Shown: piece after piece, positions 8,828 through 17,759 of the stretch | Position numbering within the stretch: position 1 is the first letter of the stretch | Layout: every line of letters starts with the position of its first letter | Assembly (NCBI GenBank): GCA_049999725.1 | Contig: JBNGIS010017798.1 | Span: 1 to 23,036, forward strand | Direction of reading: 5' to 3' | DNA: 23,036 nucleotides | Source of the DNA: Haplomitrium mnioides | Taxonomy: Eukaryota; Marchantiophyta; Haplomitriopsida; Calobryales | Program-made: the position numbers and the translations under genes | The notes under the pieces: model-generated | Seen by the model: only the letters and a program-made list of their open reading frames with translations | What the model was told of the DNA's origin: nothing | Database searches by the model: none

Positions 8828-11800
8828 AAAAAACTCGTGGTTGTGCTAGGATGAAGAAGAAAGGCGAGGAAAGCATCTATTATATAGAAAAACAGAAAAA
8901 TGGAGGGTTAATTATGGTTGATGGATGGATGGAAGGATCTGCAATAAGAGTTTTGGTGGACTCCGAAGCAGAAGAAAATTACTTATCACGAGCGATAGCA
9001 TTGAAGTTGAAGTTGCCCCTTGAAAAAGAAGAGCACAAAGCGGTAGAAATGGCAAATGGCCAAAGCAAATCTATTGAACGACTATCTCAAAGTATAGCTT
9101 TGCACATAGGTAACTATAAAGAGAAGTTGGAGTGGAAGATCACAATATTGGCAAGATATGACGTCATTCTTGGAATGAAGTGGTTACGAAGATATAATCC
9201 GCAAGTAGAATGGAGAAAGAAGATACTCACGATGTCTCAATGGAAGATTTGGGGAGATCGAGTATGATCTCATTCAAGACACCTACCCCTATATGTGATT
9301 GGAGCAAATGCAATCAAAAAGCAAGATGTAGTGTTTTTAGAACTCATATAGGAGCTCATTATTGACAAAGAGGCCTCAAATCATAATGTTCCACATGAAT
9401 TTCGAGATGTTTTGAAGGAGTTTAATGATGTTTTTCCCAATGATTTGCCCAAGGGTTTGCCTCCAAAATGGTGCATTGATCACAAGATTGAGGTCATTCC
9501 ATGAAGTACTCCACCTAGCAAAGCACCATATCGTTTGCCTCCTCATGAACTTGAGGAATGCAAATCTCAGATTATGGAATTGTTGGAGAAAGGATTCATT
9601 AAACCAAGCATTTCTCCTTATGATGCACTAGTACTATTTGTGAAAAAGAAGGATGGAAGTATGAGGATGTGCATTGACTATCGAGCATTCAATCAACAAA
9701 TGGTGAAAAATAAATATCTATTGCCAAGGATGGATGACTTATTTGATCAACTTCAAGGAGCAAATTACTTTACAAAGTTGGACTTGAGAAGCGGATACAA
9801 TCAAATTCGAATCGCGGAAGGTGATGTGCAAAAAATAGGGTTTTGAAGTTGATACGGACATTTTGAATATCTTGTTATGCTTTCTGGATTAACCAATGCT
9901 CCTGCAACATTTATGAGTCTTATAAATGATATTTTTCGATCTTATTTGGATAAGTTTGTTATTGTCTTTTTGGATGATATTCTCATTTACAGCAAGAGTC
10001 TTCAAGAGCATCAACAACATCTTTGTATAGTATTAAAGGTACTTCGGAACCACAAGCTATATGTGAAGATGTCCAAATGTGAAATTGGAAAGAGGGAGGT
10101 TGACTACTTGGGTCATCATGTAAGTGCATCAGGAATCCAAGTTATGGATGAGAAGGTGGAGGCAATTCAGAAGTGGGAAGCTCCTAGTGATCAAACACAA
10201 CAAAGGGGATTGTTGGGGCTAATCGGGTTTTATCGTCGATTTGTGAAAGGTTTTATACAAATAGGAGAACCATTAACAAACTTGCTCAAGAAAAGTCACA
10301 CGTGATCCTAGGGAGCTACAGAAGAGTTGGCATTCCAAGCATTGAAGAAATCACTTCCTCATGCTTCTATTCTTAAATGGTATGATTCTAAACGACCAAT
10401 TAAACTTTCGGTGGATGCATCGGGAAAGGCTATCGGCGGAGTATTGCAACAAGAATGGGAGGATGGTTGGCATCCTATTGTCTTCTTTTCTAAGAACTTG
10501 AGCGATACTGAACAAAACTACCACATTACGAAGCGGAAAGAATTGGCGATTGTGCTATCAACCAAACATTGGAAGCACTATCTAGGACATAAGGAGTTTA
10601 TTGTCGAAACCGACCATAAACCTCTAATCTATCTAGAAACTCAAAAAGAGCTCTCAAAACGACAAATTCGTTGGGCATAGTGGCGACAACGATTCCATAT
10701 AAAGATGGTCTATGTGGAAGGAAAATGACAACTTGCAGATGCCTAGACTCGCAGGCCTCAACTCAACATCTTATCAGAAATCACAATCCATCCTAATTGG
10801 TGGATGGAAATGTTGGCTGCAACAAAAGAAGATGAGGAGATCATTGCCGCACAACAAAAGGGTCTAGTGAAAGAGGTGAGAGGATTGGTTTTCTTCCAAG
10901 ACAAGGTATGGGTTCCTAATAGTGTTAAGCTTCGCTCTGAGGTTTTGTATGAAGCACATTATTCGGCAATTGGTGGACATGTTGGAATTGAGAAAACTTT
11001 GGACAATCTTCAACGAGTCTATTATTGGCCTAAGATGCATCAAGATGTGGAGACCTACGTTCGGAGTTGTTTGGCTTGTCAACAAAACAAAGCAACTAAC
11101 CTTAGATGTGGAGGTTTATTACAACCGTTGCCAATCCCAAATCGACGATGGGAACATATGAGTATGGATATTGTGTGTGAGTTACCACGTACTTCTACGG
11201 GTTATGATGCTATTGTTGTTTTTGTGGATAAACTTAGCAAAATGATTCATATTTGTCCGACTTCCAAATCAGCGACAGCATCGGCATTAGAACAAATTTA
11301 TTTGGAAGTTGTTTACTCTCATCATGGTATCTCCAAAGTGATTATCTCCAACCACGACACTCAATTTACCAGTATGTTTTGGCGCACAATATTTGGTCTT
11401 CTCAAAACTAAATTGACTATGTCCACTGCTTATCACCCTGAATCGGATGGTCAAACTGAACGAGCCAACCGCACTATTGAAGACATGTTGCGAGCTTTTA
11501 CTTTGGAAGAACAAGAGGAATGGGATTGGTTGCTACCTCTTGTGGAGTTCTCTTACAATAACTCCATCAACAACTCTACACGAGCCACGCCTTTCTTTTT
11601 GATGTATGGTGAGCATCCAACTACTCTATCTAATCTTCATTCTGCATTGACCTCTAAGAGTCCAGTTGCCGATGATTTCCTCCACCGGCTACACCTAGGC
11701 ATCCAACGTGCTAAGGAAAAACTTGAAGTCACTCGCAATCGCCAAAAACAATATGCCGATGCTCATCGTTACGAAGTGACCTTTGCTATAGGTGACTAAT

Positions 11801-11852
11801 CTCTTCCATCTCCCCCGTTAGTTTCTTCCTCTTTTCGTTCGACAATCCTCCG

Positions 11853-11890
11853 GGGCCCTGTTAGACAGTCGCGGGCCCTGTCAGACAGTC
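11853..11890 (+). repeat. 20-bp direct repeat in the integrase C-terminus
   Basis: GGGCCCTGTTAGACAGTCGC (11853-11872) is repeated at 11873-11890 with a single C/T difference over 18 bases. It sits in an extra segment of about 30 residues between FAIGD and the LSTSNLPL block, which are normally adjacent in this family. The frame is kept. Confidence 0.8.
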
Positions 11891-12126
11891 TCTCTACATC
11901 CAATCTTCCTTTGCTTTGCTCTCGTAAGCTATCTGCTCGCTTTATTGGACCATTTGCTATTTCTGCTCGTATTAGTGAAGTGGCATTTCAACTTTTTTTA
12001 CCTCGTCATATGAAGATTCATCTGGTTTTTCATGTCTCTTTATTGTGTGCTTTTGTCCCTCGCTCTACTACCTTCACTTGTAACCAAGAACCCTCTCCAC
12101 CACCTGAGCTTGTTGCTGGTCATCAA

Positions 12127-12288
12127 GAATTTGAGGTGGAACAACTCTTGAAGAAACGCACACGACGTCGAAGCCATCGTGAGATTGTGGAGTACTTGGT
12201 TCGTTGGAAAGGCTACCCTCTCTATGAAGCTACTTGGGAGCCATTGGAGAATTTGGCCAATACCTTTGCACTTGTTTACTCTTTTGAG
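12127..12288 (+). other. Chromodomain at the end of pol
   Basis: EFEVEQLLKKRTRR followed by VEYLVRWKGYPLYEATWEP is a classical chromodomain with its aromatic residues in place. It follows the RFIGPF (GPY/F) motif of the integrase C-terminus. In chromoviruses this module binds modified histone H3 and is thought to steer integration to heterochromatin. It is uninterrupted by stops here. Confidence 0.92.
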
Positions 12289-12322
12289 AACTCTCTTATT
12301 TGCAACAAGGACGTTGCCTCTT

Positions 12323-12337
12323 AAAAGGGGTGAGGAT
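12323..12337 (+). other. Polypurine tract, overlapping the pol stop
   Basis: AAAAGGGGTGAGGAT ends directly at the right LTR and overlaps the last bases of the pol TAA. Purine-rich tracts here prime plus-strand synthesis. One T interrupts it. Confidence 0.8.
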
Positions 12338-12904
12338 TTTAACGATCACTAACTTTAGTAAGACATAACTAAAAATAATGTCAACTATGTTTAGAAAGCT
12401 ATTACTAAGTTAGAGTAGTAAAAAGAAATTGCTATTATAGAGAGATGGACATATGGCACAAGGAGAGAAAGTCAACGAATTAAAGTAAAAGAGGGAGTCT
12501 AGATAAACTACTTTAGAAGAGGATAAAGACACGTGGCAAGCAGAGAATTAAAGTAAAGAGAAGGTTCTAAAGATAAAGACACGTGGCAGAAGGAGAACTA
12601 AAGAAATAGAAGGTTCTAAGGATAAGGACACGTGGCAGAAGGAGAACAAAAGTAAAGGGTGGTCCAATTAGAGTGAGAGAGAAAAGAGAGGTCCAATTAG
12701 AAGAGGATAGAAAAGAAACCAATGGGGTTCCTCCACCTATGTAAGCAAAGTGCTTTCTCTCAAGTATATAAAGAAGGGAGAGTGCCTTGTTTGGCATCTC
12801 TTACCTTGTCAGTTCTTGAAGTTCTTGTGCGCTTCTCTTATGCTAACTTGTATGTGTTGTACTTGTGCTAACTTGTGTGTGTAATATGGGTGTGTAGTGT
12901 TACA
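12338..12904 (+). repeat. 3' LTR of the chromovirus
   Basis: 567 bp, same length as the left LTR with no indel found by eye and about 27 substitutions. CACGTG is intact at 12530-12535, 12580-12585 and 12629-12634 and decayed to CATATG at 12450-12455. CCAAT lies at 12719-12723 and TATATAAAG at 12765-12773. It ends TGTTACA, followed by the target duplication. Confidence 0.95.
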
Positions 12905-12909
12905 GCAAC
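12905..12909. repeat. Right target-site duplication GCAAC
   Basis: Second copy of the 5-bp target duplication. Element A gag sequence resumes here on the minus strand. Confidence 0.9.
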
Positions 12910-13786
12910 TCATGCCTTTTGAGATAGGGGCAATTATTGGCCAGATGCCCTTTCTTTTTTGCAACCGGTATACAGTGGCGGTGGTAAGCCATACCCTTGC
13001 TTCTTGGGCTCAGGACAATTAGAGGAAATGTGGTCTAGCTGCCCACAGTTCCAGCATACCATTATCCTTGTTCAATTCGGGCCAATCCCTGACCCTTCTG
13101 GCCGTGCCTGTCTCAAAGTTGTTGTTTGGCCAGGCACCATATTGATCGGTCTGCCTGCCATCGGTCGAGGCTGATTGACCACCTGGTACACGAGTTCGGG
13201 TGGCTCCTCCTGCACGTATTTCACCTCCTCATAGTACCACTAAGGAGGGTCCTCCCATATATAATAGATGGGCATCCCGTCCAGAGGGCATTCTTAGGGG
13301 GAGTGCCCATAGGTGTGGCACTTTACGCACTAAATATGCGCCCTTCGCGTCAACACTTTCTTCCCCTCAGGCCTACAAAATAGATCGATATGGCTTCCAA
13401 TTTCGCATTGATCTCTTCTATGGGGTCTTTCACCCCCCTTCTTTTGTTGGTCTCTCCCCCATCGCTCTTGTCGTGGGACTTGTGGGCCTTCCTCTCTTTG
13501 GCCTCCTTGTGCCTGTCATGTTTTTTAGCCCTATTTTCCTTGACCACTTTTTTCTTTTTTCTCCCTTTTTTCTTCCGCCTCTTATGGGATCTCTCATCCT
13601 TTGAGCTCTCTGGGCTGCTCTAGCTTTCTGACTCAGACTTTGAAGAGGAGCTATCATTAGAGCTATCTTCTTGACTAGAACTTTCTGAAGAACTGTCAAA
13701 CTCATTCCTTCTCTTAGACTTCCTCTTGGAGCTTGCCACTTCAGCCTTGATATAGGATTGGGCCGACACAGTGACTCCCAAGACCA
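12905..13786 (-). pseudogene. C-terminal gag remnant of element A
   Basis: Broken minus-strand frames align with B gag in the same order. A Lys/Arg-rich tail (KRKSKRRNEFDSSSE) and a Ser/Glu/Asp tract lie at 13600-13705. A Lys/Arg tract (SHKRRKKKG, KKHDRHKEAKERK) lies at about 13490-13590. DPIEEINAKLEAISIYF follows. A zinc knuckle CWNCGQLDHISSNC sits at 13015-13056 and a half-decayed second one (KKGHLANNC) at 12930-12960. Gag packages the element RNA. Homology to B gag stops near 13786, where the sequence switches to LTR-like DNA, so the capsid part is deleted. The 3' end is cut by the chromovirus. Confidence 0.8.
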
Positions 13787-16440
13787 CCCGAATCTCCTCC
13801 GTGACACTTCACCTTCAGCTCGTCCACTCACACACTCGACTCCAAATAGTTTTTCAGCCTCCATTGCTAGAGGGGCTTGGATTCACTTCCACAAGCTCAA
13901 AAGAGGTTTATTTAACTTTCACCTCTAGAAGACATTTCTATTGCTTGTTGGAAACCACTCCAGCTGAGACCTCGACTGGGTCTTGCCTGCAAGGCACGCG
14001 TACTAATGCAGCCACCTCCTACCTTTGGCCCCACTTGCCATGTCTATCAATAACACCTTCCAAGTGCCACAAGGGCTGATTTCCCTATGCAATCACAAAT
14101 TACAATTTTTGGGCCGAAAACACTCTTTTCTCCTTCAAGTAGGAATGTTGCTCCACTGTCCAGAATTAGTTCACATGGATTTCCCAAGCCTCTAGAGCTT
14201 CTTTCCCAACAATTTTTTACGCCCCTCCAATCCTCCTCCACTTCTTTAGCTCACGAATGCAAGTATACTTGTTTCAATGGAAGTATCAAGAGAATGACAA
14301 GTACAACAATAATTTTACAAGGAACTCCAAGGAATCTTGCGGGAAGAGATTCTGCAGATTCCCACAGAACCAAGTCCGAAGAGGCTCTTTGGAACCAATT
14401 ACCGAAGTGCTCCACGGAACCTCGTCTACGAAATCTCCACAAATTCCCCCGCAGATCCCTCTTTGTTCTCCTTGCGCCACATCCTCCACTGCACTGCCGT
14501 CTGACGCCACCCCGCAAGGGGGTAGGCTGACCGTCGCGCTGACTGCTCCTTTCGTAGTTGACCCGCACGTTGCCCAAGATACGATGGACTCTCCTCCTTG
14601 TGTTGCGTGTCCCGTGAGTTGCTTCGGGGTCCCTGGAGTTGCCACATCCTCCGAAGGGTACTGTCCGACGCCGCCCCGCAAAGAGGTAGGCGGATCGTCA
14701 GTTGACTTCCTTCCGAGGTTGACCCACGGAACCCCCTACGTGCTTCCCAAGGAGCCACGTCGTCCCAAGGCTGCCGTCTGACGTTGCTTCACAAAGGGGT
14801 AGGCGGACTGTCGCGCGGACCCTTCTTCCAAAGTTGATCTTCAGAAACCTTACCAAGCATCCCCAGCGTGCCATGTTTCCAAAGCCCTCCCGCGAGCTCC
14901 CTACGCTCGCCACCTCATCCGTAGAGCCGTTGCAGACTTCCTCTGCTCGTCGAATAAGAACTGTGTCGATGTTGCCGTTTCGACGTACCTTCAAAGTAAC
15001 AACTACTTGCGCGCCCGAGGCTATCTTTGTTAACACTTCTGAAAGCTCGATATAAGAACTACAAGGCATTTTCAGACCGTTCGCCCCTTTCGAACTTTCG
15101 GATGTTGGCCGCACCCCGTCGAGCTTTCACCCTTTTGGTTGTTGAAGCGGCAAAGAGTCACCCTTTCGGCACTGCTAGCTCCTCCGTCGGTCGCACCGGC
15201 GTTAGCTTCATTTTTCGGCCACCCTCATCTTGCTCGCCGATTCGCCGATAGATCGTCCTTTCGCCGTGCCCCTCGTTTTCCCCCACCGGATAGACGCCAT
15301 ATCGCCATTCTGGCTCAGCCTTCTTCCCGTTGGACGGTTTGCGATGGGTTACCATTTCGCTACTGATGCGCATCGTTTGAACTGGATCGCCGATGAGTCG
15401 CCTTTTTGCCTTCACTCGCTCTTATTCAGCCAGTTCAATGATTTGTCCCCCTTTTGACTCTCCTCTATGTTTCCTCTTGACAGATTTGCGCTAAGTCGTC
15501 CCTTCGGCTTCTCCGCTTCTCCTCTGCTTGGATCTCCGATATATCGTCCTTCCAACACTCTTCCATTTTCCTTCGGCCATATCCCTGATAAGTCGTTGTT
15601 TCGGGCCCTCATCCTTGATCTCCTATTGGTTTCCTCGCGGATCCCTCTTAACCAGGATCCTCATGTCGTAAGACGGATCGAAACCTCGTTAAGTGGGCTC
15701 CCCACTTAGGGAGGCGTCTGTCCGCAGATTTGTAGGCCTCCTCGTGCCGCCATGTCATCCGTAGAATCTTGCGAAGGGCTCTCGAGACGCCACGTTTCCG
15801 TAGAATCTCGGGAGACCTTTCGGTGACTCCACTCTTCCACCAAGATTCGCAAACTCGAATGGAGCGTTCTATCGGCCTTTGTATGGCTCACTCCTACTTG
15901 CAGGATCGAGGTGTCCCTCTTCCTTGGCCTTGCTCGCCCTCGTGACGATCTCACCTCCTCCTTTCAGCTGCTTATCCTTGCTTCCCGATTTGTGGCCGCT
16001 GCAGGACCCCGGTGATTTGCCTTTCTTCGTAATGCCTTCGAATTTTGTTGTTGTGGATCCGTCCTTCTTCCTCTTGCAATTACTTCGCCATAGGTGGCCG
16101 CCCTCTTCCTTCTCCCCAAGCTTTGATCTCTGCATCCTCATATGGTACATGGATTCTCGTTGGCTTGCTTTGAAATTTGAAAGGTGGCCCCTCCTCTGGC
16201 TGGCGATCCTGGTTCCTTCCTCCTCTCCTCCGCCATGATCTTGTTTCCCTCCGAGGACTCATGCGCCTTGCTCTTAGTAGTTGTTTGAGGGCAATCCGTG
16301 GCTCATGAGAGGCCCTCACACTTGCTAAGGAGTATTTGGGCTAGGGATTTCTCCAATTTCTTGAATTCTTCTTTAGGCACCTAAATCGCTGGCTGATATA
16401 ACTTCCCCTTCAAGTGTGACGCGTCCCCGCGAACACACTT
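13786..16440 (-). repeat. LTR-derived region between elements A and B
   Basis: About 2.6 kb without credible genes; short frames on both strands show no recognisable domain. 13820-14060 matches B's LTR at 20040-20240, with a shared CACCTCTRGAAGACA block. 14300-14535 matches 21130-21368 closely and collinearly, both including CCCCCGCAGATCCCTCTTTG. 15640-15830 matches 1402-1600 in the remnant left of A. It is therefore most likely the 5' LTR of A and may also serve as the 3' LTR of B. It contains a three-copy repeat (14503, 14667, 14780) and a motif array (15073-15605). Bases 16000-16440 are purine-rich on the minus strand and unassigned. Confidence 0.55.
15073..15605 (+). repeat. Dispersed array of a ~21-bp GTCG-CCyTTCGGC motif
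   Basis: Seven degenerate copies of roughly GATAAGTCGTCCYTTCGGC: 15073-15093, 15151-15170, 15245-15265, 15390-15410, 15488-15508, 15535-15555 and 15584-15605. All are in the same orientation with irregular spacing. Two weaker copies occur in the left LTR remnant near 1249 and 1318. No function known. Confidence 0.55.
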
Positions 16441-16559
16441 CTTCTCCCTCAATTTTTCTGGTGCCTCTGATGATGGTTGCTGGCTCAACTCTGTCTCTCC
16501 TACAAAACAACCCCACGAAACACCCCACCCACAAAACACACACTCACACACAACTTACC

Positions 16560-17660
16560 TGCGGTTGCTGGGTGCCCTTGATGAGGTCACAGTTGGGCTT
16601 TCATTTTTCTCTTGATACTCATACCTCCTCAATTTGTCGAAGTGCCCCCTAATGTCCCCACCCTTGGCTCCATCTGCTGCTGATTTCCACTGGTGCTTTG
16701 GTCTATCGTAGGCTGATAATTCACGTTGGTGAACAGACACCACACTCTCCTCCAACAGATCTTCCTCTGTTGCTTCACTCACTAATTGCACCCAGTAGTG
16801 GTACTCTGAATCCTCCTCTTCATTGAACCACTCACTGTCGTACTCTGCCTCAGGCTGCGTTTCCCCCAAGTGAGGAATTGGACCATAGTGCATTGTCGTT
16901 TTGTCGGGGCCAAACACCAATGTGGAGTTCCCCTAGTTGTGCATTACTCTGGCCCCATACAGCCACGGCCTTCCTATCAGCACTGGGTAAGGAGAGGCTC
17001 TGGCGGGTCGCATTACTAGATAATTCAAATTGAACTCTTTCCCCTTATGAAGGTTGGAATTTGAAGAAGAGAGCCTAGTGGCTTTACTCATGACCCATCC
17101 GCCAGCCTCATGATCCTGGCTATAGGCTGCAATTCCATGAATCCCAGCTTGTGCGTTGTCTCCTCTACCATAATGTTGACTCATGCCCCTCCATCTACAG
17201 GCACTAAAGACAGTGTGCACCACGCGATCTTGATGTCGATCTCTAAGGCCCCATTGTCTTCACAAATTAGCTGCAGGTGTGCTCGAGCTCCCACCTTGGG
17301 TAGCCTCTTCTTCCTCTTCGCCCCCATCAACAATTCACGAAGTTGTCTCTGATATAGTGGGCTATCCTTGATGAGTTGGCCCACTGTGGCCGTGACAGGG
17401 CAATTTCGTACGTCCGCCCGAATGTTGTAAGGGTTGGGCTATACCCCCTCTTTCGCAGTTGCAACCTTCTCCCGGGCTTCCCCGTACTTCTTCTGGACCT
17501 CCTTGAGGGTCTCTTCGGCAGCCCGCTCCTCTTCCAGAGCCTCCAAAGCCGCCAATTGCTTTTTCATGTGGTCTTAGTGCTTGGGGTAGAACCATTTTGG
17601 ATTATCCCTCTGATAATTCGAATCAATTCGAGGCGAGGCCGCTCAAGCTACTCTCTTCTT
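16560..17660 (-). pseudogene. Protease region of element B
   Basis: The order matches A: a Lys-rich segment, VTATVGQLIKDSPLYQRQLRELLMG (given here only as the region 17395-17321), then EDNGALEIDIKI, the catalytic D-G-G-A at 17184-17195, LVMRPARASPYPVLI, RPWLYGARVMHN, and an acidic extension (NEEEDSEYHYW) reaching about 16560. Stops follow DGGA, LADGS (Arg in A) and MHN (Trp in A). A one-base shift lies near 17045. The protease would cleave Gag-Pol. The coding region ends abruptly after KLRRYEYQEKNESP, where A continues into reverse transcriptase. Confidence 0.82.
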
Positions 17661-17759
17661 AGCTCTGCGCTCGGACTTCCTCTGGCTCCTCTTTGGGGCC
17701 TTGGCCCCTGCTCTGGTGACGACCTTGAAACAATCATCCGAAGTTGATGTCTCCCAGCC

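Larger units (their letters stand above)
8818..12324 (+). pseudogene. pol of the chromovirus (protease, RT, RNase H, integrase, chromodomain)
   Basis: One frame opens at 8818 (ATG 8851) and, read through 11 stops, reaches TAA 12322-12324. Protease: VLVDSEAEENYLS, with Glu (GAA, 8965-8967) where D-S/T-G-A is expected. [22 protein letters not shown] with the first Asp, and FLDDILIYS with DD at 9973-9978. RNase H: SVDASGKAIGG and ETDHKPL. Integrase: H52, H59, C89, C92, D122 and E219, but Asn (AAC, 11350-11352) at the second catalytic position, in the normal 35-residue spacing. Residues are counted from 10804. A GPF motif and chromodomain end the protein. Stops start at 9265, 9349, 9502, 9844, 9850, 10303, 10309, 10678, 10726, 10744 and 11797. 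The frame differs from gag. Confidence 0.93.
6642..12904 (+). mobile_element. Nested Ty3/gypsy chromovirus, full length, inactivated
   Basis: Two directly repeated 567-bp LTRs (6642-7208 and 12338-12904) flank an internal region holding a primer site, gag, protease, reverse transcriptase, RNase H, integrase, a chromodomain and a polypurine tract. A GCAAC target duplication surrounds it. My hand alignment gives about 27 mismatches between the LTRs (near 95% identity), so the insertion is fairly old. All pol domains share one frame over 3.5 kb with no internal frameshift, yet 11 stops interrupt pol and 4 interrupt gag. It sits antisense inside element A, between that element's gag and protease, so it is younger than A. 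Confidence 0.96.
1061..16440 (-). mobile_element. Degenerate Ty3/gypsy-like element A, split by a nested chromovirus
   Basis: Minus-strand remnants occur in the order LTR-like DNA, gag, protease, reverse transcriptase, RNase H, integrase, LTR-like DNA. They are interrupted from 6642 to 12904 by a younger plus-strand element with a GCAAC target duplication. Protease before reverse transcriptase before integrase is the Ty3/gypsy order. No chromodomain follows the integrase, and the primer site of the sibling element B begins TGGCGC, so a non-chromovirus (Tat/Athila-like) lineage is likely, but that is inference. Both ends are uncertain: the left lies beside the gap, and the right merges into element B. 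Coding parts carry three frame changes in pol and many stops, so the copy is dead. Confidence 0.75.

Noticed and set aside
10864-11161. Additional frames inside the chromovirus integrase
   Set aside because: Shadows of the integrase frame, which carries the zinc and catalytic motifs.
13430-13864. 144-codon Arg-rich minus frame
   Set aside because: Out-of-frame reading of the basic gag tract of element A running into LTR-like DNA.
14257-15114. Several 100-170-codon frames on both strands
   Set aside because: Repeated LTR DNA also present at 21086-21422; frames overlap on both strands without domains or conserved starts.
15869-16319. Basic minus-strand frames resembling a nuclear protein
   Set aside because: Purine-rich composition explains the Lys/Arg/Glu content; no conserved motif and adjacent frames compete.
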